Assembly: GCF_000315625.1 (NCBI RefSeq) | Contig: NW_005434592.1 | Coordinates: 177,225 to 241,224 of the forward strand | Origin: Guillardia theta CCMP2712 | Taxonomy: Eukaryota > Cryptophyceae > Pyrenomonadales > Geminigeraceae | Direction: 5' to 3' | DNA length: 64,000 nt | Shown: piece by piece, positions 15,480 through 26,189 of the stretch | How the letters are laid out: every line of letters begins with the position of its first letter | How positions within the stretch are numbered: the first letter of the stretch is position 1 | Position numbers and translations under genes: made by a program | The notes under the pieces: generated by a model | Seen by the model: only the letters and a program-made list of their open reading frames with translations | Told to the model about the DNA's origin: nothing | The model's database searches: none

Positions 15480-16560
15480 CTCGGGTGCCGCGCTAAATTA
15501 CTAAAGACAAGTTGGCGAATTGTTGTTCATCTGAGTGTTTCACTTCGAGTCAGTCAGATCGCCACTTCGAAGTCAAGTTCGTTCGAACTTCGAGTCAGTG
15601 GAAGTTCGCTCCGACGACTCAGCGAGTCACGGTCGAAGTTCGCTCGGCTCCGAGTCAGTCGACTGAGTTCGCTCTACTCAGCCTGGCAGTGAACCGCCGC
15701 TAGCCTGACTTGAAACTCCCGAAGTTCACAGGCTTTAAGTTCAGAGTCGGAGGGGAGTCACACTGTACTAGTGACTGAACAGGCTACTACGGTCACAATA
15801 AAGATGCCTCGGATCATATACCGCCCGGCCGGGCCCCACCGTCACGGTGGCATCAAAGGGCCCGGCCTGTAAACCAAGAAGTTACCGCCGTGTTTCAAGG
15901 CGGCCATGTAGCATGTCACAGTCACCCGGGACGCCGGAAGCAGGGGGCCGCTTTCTACCGTGAGCCGCTCAGAGTCGGAGCTGTCGGACGGTCACCGGGT
16001 CTTGCCGCGCTAGGGCGCGGCCGGCGCCCCTCTGCCGCGCGGCGGCTGCCCGACCGCTGAGCTAACAGAGTGTACTGTACGGTACACCAAGTTGCCGCGC
16101 GGCGTGGGGCGCGGCAGTCCCCCGGCTGACTGCCGCGCACTCCGCAGTTTGCCCCGGGCCGCGAGCGGCCGGGAGGTCCGTCCAATACTAAGCACTCAGT
16201 CACTGCCAGTAGTACTACCGTAACTTTCATGACACAGCTCGTGGCCCGGCGCCCGTGACTCGAATCGTCTGGCGGCATCCGGAGCCTTCGAGCGGCTTCG
16301 AGTCACGGCGACCGTCTGCGGGTCTTTGTATTAGCTTTGAAGGCGGACCGTCACGGCATAATTGGTCACGGGGTTCAATTCGATCCGTAAGTACCATGAA
16401 GTTTTAGTTACTTGACTCCGGCGACAGAGTCTGTATCTGAAGCAACGTGACGCGCAACGAGTTAGCCGGTCAAGTGGTGGAGCGAGGGGGCTAGGAGGGG
16501 TACGGTACTGAGACTAGAGTCAAGCACGGGTGTGATATCAGACTGCTGGGCTCGGCAGGC
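15480..16560. other. GC-rich word-island, about 1.1 kb
   Basis: The left third is dominated by AAGTTC, GAGTCAG and CGACTC words. The centre is CCGGGCC, CGGTCACGG and GTACGGTAC words. No frame looks like a gene. Its right side has CTAGGAGGGGTAC (16491-16503), shared with the right edge of the island near 2.5 kb. Confidence 0.6.
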
Positions 16561-16869
16561 AGGAGTTAAAAGGTCACGATGGTGGCGAGAGGAACTTCCC
16601 CCTCAATAGCTCATTTCGTGATGTACATATGAAAAAGAGTGGTTTCCACTAACGACCACCTCAACAGGCTAAAAGAATATTGTAAAATCGGTTCTAAAGA
16701 GGTTAGTCCCTTAAAATGGATCCTATAATATTATAAAGTGTTTCCGCAAAGTGTCACGGATGCAGGCTATAGATGGAACCGGGTACTACTACGGTACACT
16801 GTCAGCGATTTCCTGGCTAAAATTTTAGCTGTTGGAGGTGATCAAAAACGTTTTTAAAACTGGCAGGTA

Positions 16870-17240
16870 GAATCAGCAACATCACCCTACCCCAAATACT
16901 GTTTTGCCTGTTTCTTGTCACCGGTACTTCTCAATATGGAAAGTACGGGTACAGCTTGGCACACCTACCCCACACACCTTTAACCTCTTCTGTTCCGTGA
17001 TAAAACTCCGAGTTTTAAACCACTCCCACCCACCCTGTCTCAATGAGATTTCCACCACCTCCTGTGTTGCCTCCAAAAGACAACTGCAAGGCTAGCATCC
17101 TCAGTTCTTTATGGTACCCACCTTTACATCACTAAATTGATAGTAATATGACCCGTACTTTCCCTAACGCTAGTGAAGTATGAGGGGTGCAGCAATGATT
17201 TATCAACTACCCCACCCTCGAAATGGATTTCATGTGGACC
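16870..17240. other. C-run tract following the island
   Basis: Repeated ACCCC, CCCACCC and GGTACCCACC runs are set in AT-rich sequence. The same kind of tract adjoins islands at 2.5, 42.9 and 54.6 kb. No gene is seen. Confidence 0.5.
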
Positions 17241-17490
17241 CCACCCATCTCACAATCTTCCCCGATAAACCTTCCTGTCGACAAGCTCTCCTCACGCGAT
17301 CCTGTGGCCACGCCATCTGCAGCACGCAAACAAGTGGCTCCTCCCAGTCATCCTTCTTGCTCGACGTCTCTTCGACACCTCGCTGCTCTTTAGCTTCAGT
17401 ATCGCAGTTCGCAGGACGTGAAAAGGTCATCGTACACTTGCCTGCTCGAGTTCCGAATTCGCCACAGTATTACACCAACGGAAGTTTGCA

Positions 17491-17937
17491 ATGTGTTCTG
17501 CAATGTCGATTCAGGTCCAAGACTTTTGCTTCATGTCCATAGATGCTTCTTTGGACTCTAAGCAGGATGAGTCTGACGGAATGAACTATGGCATCTTCTT
17601 CTTGGGAAGCGACTCCAGGAGCAACTATGATGGACATACTTCGAAGAATCAAACCTCACCAATGCTCCACGAGAAGACTTCTGGAAAGGTTGATCATAGC
17701 TCGGAGTCTCATGTGACCATCTCTCTATGTGAGGATATTTCCAATTTGCATGTGTCGTCATGCGCCGCACCCGAGCATTTCTTGACTTACAGTGCGAAAT
17801 ACTCCAAATATCGTCCATTTAGGATTCAATCCAGTGGAACTAAGGGAATTTTGCTTGGCAACGTCAGAAAGGCACTGGAAAAAACTGTTGCCTCAAAGAG
17901 AAGTTCCGTGGTGAAGGGAGGCAAACATGTTCACTAG
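17491..17937 (+). CDS. hypothetical protein, 148 aa
   Basis: The frame starts MCSAMSIQVQDFCFMSIDAS and ends VVKGGKHVH. Composition is Ser/Lys-rich and hydrophilic, with no membrane segment or known motif. An AATAAA sequence stands about 90 bp after the stop (18030), consistent with a real 3' end. Codon use is more AT-rich than in the neighbouring conserved genes. An upstream frame at 17180-17542 could supply a 5' exon, but no junction is convincing. Function unknown. Confidence 0.35.
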   Translation: MCSAMSIQVQDFCFMSIDASLDSKQDESDGMNYGIFFLGSDSRSNYDGHTSKNQTSPMLHEKTSGKVDHSSESHVTISLCEDISNLHVSSCAAPEHFLTYSAKYSKYRPFRIQSSGTKGILLGNVRKALEKTVASKRSSVVKGGKHVH

Positions 17938-18099
17938 AAAACTACATGACCTTCATTGTGATTCTCTGCCTTCCCATTTTTTCCTCCTTTCACACATGTA
18001 TATGTATCTGTCCTGTACAACTGAATTCAATAAATTGACAATTTGCTCTATATGTTCTTGATTTTTTGGATTCCACAATGGATGGGATGGGGAGGAAAT

Positions 18100-18485
18100 T
18101 GGTGACTCCGAGTCTCAGTGTAAGTCGACCTTCGTCCGACTGGCCGCCGGGCACCGTGCCACCGTGACGACGGGTCACCAGGTAGCAAAGATACTCAGCC
18201 TGCCAGCAGTGACTTGAGTCTCGCCTTGCCGCGCATTGCCACCGTGACAACCAGTGCGTACCATCACTCAGTGCCAGTGAGTCAGAAGGCTCTCATCGGA
18301 CTTGATCCGGGGGCCGGGGGGGCGGCGGCGAAATTCGACACGCATCCGACGCCGCCGGACCGTCGGATGAGGAACGACTCCGGGTCCCCCGGCCCGGTGC
18401 CGCCGAGTCCGGCGCCGGCCCCCGGGCGAGCGGCCGACGGCCCGCCCCGGCCGGCCGGGCCGCCCCGGGCCCGGGCCGTTGACAG
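18100..18485. other. GC-rich word-island
   Basis: CCGGCC, GCCCGGG, CCGTGAC and GACTGAG words fill the stretch, which is sharply GC-rich against AT-rich flanks (TTCAATAAATTG before, AATTTCTTATTG after). No gene is seen. Confidence 0.55.
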
Positions 18486-19371
18486 CAAGTTTAATGTTAA
18501 ACTTGAACAAATTTCTTATTGTTTTTACTAATTTGGCCTAAAACGAGGGCACGAGTACTTACATTCCCCTCATGATCGAAGCCATGAGAGATCTTTAGTT
18601 ACTGAAATTCTTGGGTAGTATAGAAAACAAGGAGGGGTTGTCTTTAGTTCCCTACACGGGGGTGGATTCACAATGTTTTTGTTTCGATCAGACGCAATTT
18701 CTTCTCGATATGGTTTTGAGAGGACTGAGGGAAGACAGAAAGCCGCGATGAGGTAGAGATGGTAGAGATGGTAGAGATGGTAGAGATGGTAGAGATGGTA
18801 GAGATGGTAGATGAGGTAGAGTAGGTAGATGAGGTAGAGTAGGTAGAGACAAGAGGGAGAAGAGTGAGAAGAGGGAGAGGAGAGGGAGAGGAGGGAGAGA
18901 GACACGGATGGAGTAGAGAGAAAATCTGAGGGAGGAAACATCCAGGGAGATTGAGCACAAGGCGAGTCAATAATAAGGATGAAGAATATCACGAAAGGAA
19001 GAAGCCCTCCACGGAGAGGGACTGCGCGATATGAGCGATGGGGAAGGGAAGGTCACTGGGTAGAGATGCGACGGAGAGGGAGGGAGTGGGAGAGGAGGGG
19101 TTGGATGAGCGAGGAGACAAAGATGACGAGAAACCAAGGGAAGGGATGAGAGGAAGGTTGGGAGGAGCAGAGTAGTCTCATAGAGACGGGGCGCAAGAAA
19201 AGGGGGGAGAGGGCAGGGACCTTGAGGGTGGAATTACTGATACCTCGATGCAGATTTGGAGATTTTCATTCCTTGATGGGGAAGAATTGAATCCGACTCT
19301 CCGATAGAACCGAGGACCTGAGCTGCTCTGTCGAACGCAAGTAGGCCAAGTCTATCGTAGGCTGATCGAGC
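18486..19371. other. purine-rich spacer upstream of ORMDL
   Basis: It holds the 9-bp array at 18752-18848 and then GGAGAGG-type purine-rich sequence. Frames on the minus strand are repeat artefacts. The promoter of the ORMDL gene should lie in its right part. Confidence 0.4.
18752..18848. repeat. (GGTAGAGAT)n nine-base tandem repeat
   Basis: About seven clean GGTAGAGAT units are followed by GAGGTAGAGTAGGTAGAT variants. Confidence 0.9.
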
Positions 19372-20068
19372 ATGGACGGCTCTAAGGCCCTGAACTACAA
19401 CGTGGAGTGGATCAACGATCGGGGGACATGGTGGTTCTACCTGCTCATGCTGGGGCTGTCGCGCTGGTGCTGCTTCCTGCTGGGAGTCAACGAAGAGTGG
19501 GCCTGGTCCTTCGTCCTGATCAGCCACTCTATCATTACGTGAGGCCGAGCATGCATGGATCGCGCTGACTGAGCTGAAGGTTCTGGCTGGTGCATTGGAA
19601 GACTGGCTCGCTGCTGACATGGGAGGACGACTCGGGCAAGTATGATGGGATGACCTACTGGGAGCAGATCGACGATGGCGTCGAGAACACAGGAAACCGC
19701 AAGTTCCTGCGCATCGTTCCTCTAGTCCTGTGAGTGAGGAGGAGGGAGGGAGGAGTGGAGGGCAGCTAGTGGAAACAAGGAAGGAGAGGAGAGGAGGTGC
19801 TTGAGGAGGGAGGAGGGTTCATTCGCATCCTCCGCAGGTTCCTGCTGGCATACAGGTACTCGACTGGGTGGTTGACCTATGTCAACCTGTCGTTCACGCT
19901 GCTGGTGCTCGTGCCCAAGATTCGCTCCTTCCGGCAGCGAGCAAAGAGAAGGTGTGCTGCTGTCGTGTCGTTGCTGTGATGGCGCCTGAGGGATGCCTTA
20001 GCTCCGGGAGCTTCGAAGGAATCATCAAGCAAGCTGGTTTCCGCAGCACAAAGAGGTCAAGAAGATGA
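19372..20068 (+). CDS. ORMDL-family sphingolipid regulator
   Basis: Exons are 19372-19538, 19580-19729, 19838 to about 19950, and a last short exon ending at the TGA at 20066-20068. The protein (about 150 aa) starts MDGSKALNYNVEWINDRGTW, matching the family's N-x-N-x-x-W-x-N-x-R-G-x-W start. It continues with membrane segments and the conserved TYWEQIDDGVENTGNRKFL (family: THWEQ-D-G-Q-T-RKFL), then YRYSTGWLTYVNLSFTLLVL and VPKIRSF. ORMDL proteins are small ER membrane proteins that bind serine palmitoyltransferase and restrain sphingolipid synthesis. Introns 1 and 2 are 41 and 108 nt. The tail after VPKIRSFRQRAKR depends on an uncertain last junction. Confidence 0.9.
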
Positions 20069-20459
20069 AGAGCAATGGTGTGGTCGATGACTGTTCTTCA
20101 CAGCAATCACAAGCGCGGGTCGAGCTGGGGGGGAGATAAGTGCGAGTAAGTAGCGCCTGTGTTAGGAGAAGCAGGAGCAAGAGCAGGAAGAGCAAGAGGA
20201 AGAAGAAGATTTGGTGATTGAGTGTGACATCAATTGATTGTTTATGCTATCGTGAAGTAAGGTTAAAATATCTCCTGAAGGAGCAGCTGTTGACTTTGAC
20301 TAAGTTAAAACTATCTAACAGTAACTGTACACAACAAGTTTAGAAGGAGGGGCGAGCAACAAAGAAGATTTCTCCTCCAAAGTTGTTGCCCTCTACGTTC
20401 CTCCCATCGTTGTTTCGTCCCGCTCTTATTGCAAGATTTCCCCCACTGCCCATCTGCTG
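20069..20459. other. 3' spacer between ORMDL and NEK-type kinase
   Basis: This is the convergent gap. It is partly AT-rich with a small AGGAGCAAGAGCAGGAAG run. No gene is seen. Confidence 0.4.
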
Positions 20460-20919
20460 CTTGTTACCTCCTTTGAATCCCAAGGGCTAGTGCAGCAGTC
20501 AGCATGACTGCCCCCACCTTTCTACCTCGTACCTGCCCTCGGATGCGCTGATCTACCTGAGCCTGCCAGGTTTCAGTGAGGAGAGCAGATGTAGATAAAG
20601 CGGATCCCGGATGATGGAGGAGGAAGAGGAGGAGGAGGAGGAGATAACGGGGAAGCAAGGATCAGATGGCACGAGAGCTGTATGTGCTGTTCTAGAGAAG
20701 GAGTAGACCACGACGACGAGTAGACAAAGAGGACGGGAGGGAGGAGGAAGAAGAACAAAAATGCAGCGAAGATTGAAAATCCACCTCCTTGTTCGATGAG
20801 CTGCTGCTGAAGTGATGCGGGGCTACTGACCGATCGAAGTGCTGATTAATAGCAAACCCCTTCCCCACATGTCACCAGGGCCTCCTCCTCCTCCTCCTCC
20901 TCCTCCTCCTCGAACTTAC

Positions 20920-23529
20920 CTGCAGCTGAAGTCCCGAGCTGCCCAGCCCAAACTTGGACGCATCACGAGGAAGGGTATCTTTGTCCGGCGGGGGAGCGAG
21001 ACTTGACACTCGGCTGAAGATCCTCTTTTCTTCTGCGTTTCCTCTCACGTCATCTTTGTTAGAACTTGCGTTGTGCGCGGGAGCATGCGCGAGCTGCAGT
21101 TTTTTCCCTCTGTTGCTGTTGTTCATGTACAAGGGTTGCTGTGTGGGTGGGGGGATGAATCCGGGCGGGTTCTGAGAACTCAGCGATTAAACGGGGAGAG
21201 CGAGGAAGAGAAGGGAAAATGGACGGGAGAGGAAGAGAGGAATCGAGGGGAAAGGAGCTGGAGTGGGAAGAGGGAGGGAGGACCTCGTCTTGCTGCTTGC
21301 TCGGCTTATGAGGTATGATCCTGAAGCCTGTCACCCTGGAAGGAGGCTTGCCCGACGGCCTCCGGTTCCTGGCCTGCGAGTAGTCCGGCGAGGAGGTCGG
21401 GCGGGCATGCGGCGGGTCTTCGCCATTCTTCGCGCCCTCGCCTGCATTTTCCAACTGGATATGCTGCTGGAGCCATCCAGTGAGGTCGTCGACGGCGGTG
21501 AAGGCCAGCGGCATCCCTCCCTAAGCAAGCCCAGTCACGTCAAGAGAGGTCGAGGGGCCAGGACGAGTCTTACCCCGTGGTGACTGACGTCCTCCGGCGA
21601 GTCTCGCTCCGAGTCTCTGCTGCTCCTCAGCTCGTCGAGCTCAGAGTCCCAGGACGTCACGATGTCGCTCGGTCTCATCGTCTTGCTCTTGGAAGTGCCC
21701 CAGAGAGGTCCCCGCAACGGGCCCTGCGGCAGCCGCATGACTGTGTGTGAGCAGAGAGGCTGCTCTCCTCACCTCCTGGATCGCCGGCGCCAAGAAGTCC
21801 AGCAGCTCCGTTGAGCTTCGATTCTGTGAAAAGGTCAGCAGTGCTCCACCCTCCCAGCAGCATCCTCCCAGCAGCACCCTCCCAGCAGCATCCCTCCATT
21901 CTCCCAGGTTCTCTCCATCACCTGGCCCTTGGGACTGCCAGACGTCGAAGGGGTGGAAGGAGCGGAGGTAGGACGCATGTCCCGATGAAAGGGCTGGATC
22001 CCTTGCCCCGACCTTGCGTCCTGCGAGGCCGCAAAATGCGGCTGATCGTTGGGGTTCTGCAATGAAGCCGTTCACGATGAGGGCTGGATGAGTCGAAGCG
22101 AATTCTTACGAGTTTAGCGTTGGGCGATGGGTGGGGAGTACCGCCATACAGCGTTCGGAACTTTCCAGTGACGAATCCGTTGTTGGTGGCCCAGTCCCAC
22201 CAGATAGGCTGGAAATCTTTTAGAAGGTGTACACGCAACTTGAGCGAGTTCAGCCACCTGGTGGCTGTTCCGCCGCTTGTCTTCACCGTTGGATTTCCCG
22301 AAATGATCCGCAACCATGGTCTTGGCGCTGGTCTCCGCCTACCAGGCAGTCAGCGAGCGACAAGGCTCAGTTTGCTTCCTCACCTGACTCTTTGCCGAGG
22401 ATTCTGTTGTTGTCCCCGTGTGGTTGACAAGCTGACTCATCATCTGCTCTGTCGACGGTCGCTCCGTTGGATTCTGCGCAGGGAGGGTCAGCCAACATGC
22501 ACAGCAGACGACGATTCTGACTTGTCTCAAGCACGACCCCAGCAGGTCTTGAACAAACGCGCTGTAACGGCTCGGCAACGGCGCATACTCCCCCATAAGA
22601 ATCTTCTTGATCACTGCCCCGTGGTTGCCAGCATGGAAGGGAAGCCTCCCTTGGGAGCAGATCTCGTACAGCAAAACTCCACACGCCCATACGTCAGACT
22701 TGGCGTCGTAGGGTTGACCATTGCAAAGCTCAGGCGACAGGTACAGCGGGGTTCCTACCACAGAGACTGCCATTGGCTGAGCTGTGTTGAGCCTCTTTGC
22801 TACCCCAAAGTCTCCGAGCTAACATGTGGGATCAGGACAGGAAAGGGAGGCAGAGGAGGGAGGAGGGGAAGGAGGCAGGAAGGGGATGCAAGGAAGGAGG
22901 GAGAGTGAGACAGGTGCAAGCTGGGATTGAGAGCGGGTGCGAGATGATACTAACTTTTGGTATGTGTTGCTCGCCGATGAAGATGTTGTCAGACTTGAGA
23001 TCTCTGTGCAAGATCTTCTTTTGGTGGAGGTATGTGAGGCCCTGGAAAGCCAGGTCAGTCCATCCCTCATGGCAGTCGTCAAGTCACGTTGATGATGTTC
23101 TGGAAGATCCACATCGCATTCTCCTCGGGTAGAGCAGCGGGCATCGTGCTCAAGTTTTGTTTCAGAGTTCCGTAGGGCGCGTACTCCATCACCTTGGTGC
23201 ACAACTGTGACTATGGTGTCATGTTATGTTCAAACTCACAATGTGGAGCATCTCGTCGTCGATGTAATCTTCGTAGAACTTGATGACGTTCGGGTGAGAG
23301 AGCGAGGACAACAACCCGGACTCGCTGGATGCAGAGCCGTCAGACTGAGCCTTTGCCAATATGAGCAGGAAAAATACCTGATTGCACTGTCAAGCTCCTC
23401 CTGCGCTACAAACGACAGGTCGATCTGTTTGATAACAAAGATATGTCCTTGTTTGTCCTTGATCTTCCTGCAGACTCCACTTGCTCCCCGTCCTAGGACC
23501 TCCAAGAACTCGTAGTCGTTTCTTCCCAT
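20920..23529 (-). CDS. NEK-type protein kinase with long C-terminal tail
   Basis: The ATG at 23529 opens MGRNDYEFLEVLGRGASGVC (glycine loop). Next come HIFVIKQIDLSF (catalytic Lys), a helix with LSSLSHPNVIKFYEDY, VMEYAPYGTLKQNL, ILHRDLKSDNIFI (catalytic loop), LGDFGVAKRL (DFG), GTPLYLSPELCNGQPYDAKS (APE-type) and NPTERPST near the end of the fold. These follow NEK (NIMA-related) Ser/Thr kinases, which act in cell-cycle and ciliary control. Exons continue to the left with a low-complexity tail: a Pro/Ser-rich part near 21925-22055, an SSTELLDFLAPAIQE part near 21775-21830, an exon near 21600-21735, DDLTGWLQQHIQLEN near 21430-21515, and an exon ending at the GTAAG donor at 20919. The last exon(s), probably within 20460-20900, are not settled. 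Confidence 0.85.
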
Positions 23530-24643
23530 GCTCAACCTGGCGGCACGCTATCAGGGGGTTTATTCAACGGACGCTTGCCAAGTGGAAGCAGACGGAGGTG
23601 CGTATGCACAGCAAACAAGCAAGCAAAGTCATTGAGCGCACATGCCATCAAACTCATTTGAGACCATCGCATGGATGTGGCAGTAGGATTCTTGCAGCTT
23701 AATTTCAGACCGCAACGCAGAACAAACGGTTTGTTTGTAAACAGCAACCATTATCATAGCCCACAATCGCACATGAGATCAGTATGAATGGTTCAGATCC
23801 CACGATTGACCACAAAATGGTTCATATTTCAAGCAGGGTGTTGCAAACCAATCCAACGAATACTCGCGAACAACAAGACGGAAACAACTCAGATAATACA
23901 GCAGACTTACCCCGATATTATCCCGCCTCTCTTGGTCAAGATTGCATGGCAGCAGCAAAGCGTGATGATCTGTTACTATGAACAACTTCGCGTTCAAATC
24001 TGCCCATCTCTTGTCCTGCTACTCACCCTCCCCCTTCTCCCTCGTCCTTTCCCTCATACTCCATCCCAGCCATTGTCGTGGGTCCAATGTTATAAATGTA
24101 GTTGTAAGTTCTAAAACTTTGGTTGTTGGAATTAAAAATGTTTTTGAAGCTATGATCACAGAGATTTACAACAGAAAACGAACCCATGGCAGTAAAGAAA
24201 AAATAAAATACATATATATACAACTGATATCTTGGTACACAGACTTCAAATGTAACTCAAATTTGTACCAAAGTACCGAAATGGATTTATTAAAAAAAAG
24301 GTTTGTGCTACTTTAGAATTATATAACTATTTTTACAAACAAGCTTTTTTGTTTCCATGGTGTACAATTTGTGTATTTGGTTCCTGATAGTTTCAAGTTT
24401 AGGCGAGTATTTTCGATTTATCAGCTCAACATGTACTCCAAAACTTGCGTACAATCAAAAATAAATCCGGACCCAGAATTTAAAATACATTTTTAATTCT
24501 CAGTCCCGTGCTGTGCGGTTCGTGGAGCCGGGCCCGGTAAAGCTTAATTTATATTAAGGTGCATCTTAATTGGAATTTGAGGATTAAGGAGACAGGAGAT
24601 AAAAAAAATCGCTCGTGCTGGAAGGCCTCGTGCCTCCCCCGCC
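23530..24643. other. divergent spacer, AT-rich
   Basis: This stretch separates the leftward kinase from the rightward RPL6 gene. Much of 23700-24480 is AT-rich with no coding pattern. A small GC patch (AGCCGGGCCCGGTAAAGC) lies near 24530, and a T/A-rich stretch precedes RPL6. Both promoters should be here. Confidence 0.5.
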
Positions 24644-26033
24644 ATGCCGCCCAAGCGATCGGTATCACGCGCGAAGAAGATCAAGAATGTCGCCCTCAAG
24701 CGCGTCAAGGTGAGCTTTCTCCTTGCTCTTCTCTTCTTCCCCCTGCGTGTGGCTTGAGCTCCCAGACGAGTTGAGATGTGCGATGTTGGTGAGGGCGAAC
24801 GGCCGGGTGCGTGATGGCAACGTACCGGCGTTTGGGTCAAATGGCTGAAAGCATGAGAGATCCAGCAGTGGCTTTGATATTGACAGGAAGAAAAAACAAT
24901 TTGGCAATTTCAGTGGTTCTGAGTTGTTGTTCTGAGTATTCAGTGAGCCAGACATCGTGATTCAAGATGTGACGTTGGTTTGACACATGATTGAAGGACT
25001 ATGTAAATGTGGAAGATGTCGAATGATTAATAGTTAGTCTGTTGATATTTGCTGTGTAATTCGGGTTTATCTTTATCGAATGGCCTTCCTGGTGTTAGAA
25101 AGAGTTTTGTCTTGCAGCTTGTTGGAACAGTTACCAGTAATAGTTCATTTGCCTGTATCGTATGCTAACGTATGTATGCCGTGTTTCCTTTGTGTTCTTT
25201 GATGTTCCAGTCTCATCGTCATCTCCTTGACTATATGAAACTCCTGTACCATACCGATATTGATATTTATCTAGATCGGCAAGAAGGCGCATGCCCCCTC
25301 TGCGCCTGTTGGACGCAGCGCTTCGTATCACCGCTCCGGCAAGTGGGCTGTGAAGGCCAAGAACGGCGGAAAGTTCCCTGTGCACCCTAAGCAGAAGAAG
25401 GAGGAGGAGAAGAAGACTGCTTGCCGTTACTACCCTGCTGAGGACATCCCCCAGCCCTTGAGAAGACGCAACGTCAACAAGGCTGCCAAGCTCAAGGCCA
25501 ACTATGCTCCTGGAACTATTCTTATTCTTCTCTCCGGACGGTAAGACCTTCTGCCGATTCATTGTTGTTCTCATTCCTTCCTTGCAGCTTCCGCGGAAGA
25601 CGTGTTGTGTTCCTGAAGCAGCTCGAGAAGTCAGGCCTGCTCCTTGTCACTGGTCCTTACAAGTACAACGGCGTTCCTCTTCGCCGCGTCAACCAGGCCT
25701 ACTGCATCGCCACCTCTGCTAGCGTGTCTCTCGATGGAGTGAACTTGGACAAGTTCAACGACCAGTACTTCGAGAAGGTCAAGACCGCCAAGCCCAAGAA
25801 CGCTGATGGATTTTTTGCTACTGATGATGCCAAGAAAGAACTTAGCCCTGAGCGCAAAGCCGACCAGAAAACTGTAGACACTCCGGTGAGATCATGTTGA
25901 GACGAGATGTGGGCCGGTCTGACGTGCCTTGCAGATCATCGCGGCCATGAAGAAGACGGAATTCTTGAAGCCCTATGTCAGCTCTCGCTTCACGCTCTCC
26001 AAGGGCCAGGCTCCACACACGATGGTATTTTAG
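24644..26033 (+). CDS. RPL6: 60S ribosomal protein L6 (eL6)
   Basis: Four exons (24644-24709, 25275-25540, 25588-25885, 25935-26033) join in frame to 242 aa. The protein starts [16 protein letters not shown], then has [15 protein letters not shown], the conserved KOW-like core [20 protein letters not shown] and [19 protein letters not shown], and ends [14 protein letters not shown], the usual eL6 tail. It is a structural component of the cytosolic large ribosomal subunit. The first intron, 565 nt, is far longer than the others (47 and 49 nt), a pattern common in highly expressed ribosomal protein genes. It is convergent with the coiled-coil gene, whose stop lies about 155 bp away. Confidence 0.97.
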
Positions 26034-26189
26034 ATCTTAGAAGGGGAATGAAAAGGAAGTAAACCGTCTCTCGGTTTAGTCTCAGCACTATCATCCCAAG
26101 GTCCTCCTTTTACGATTATCATTCTTAACTGGTAAGTTGTCGCACTTCTCGCCCCGTGTCAGGTGTAAGTTATCGAGCTAGTCTCCCCA

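Noticed and set aside
24710-25274. snoRNA in the long first intron of RPL6
   Set aside because: A GTGATGG followed by CTGA near 24811 is too short and lacks C'/D' boxes; no box C/D or H/ACA layout was found.
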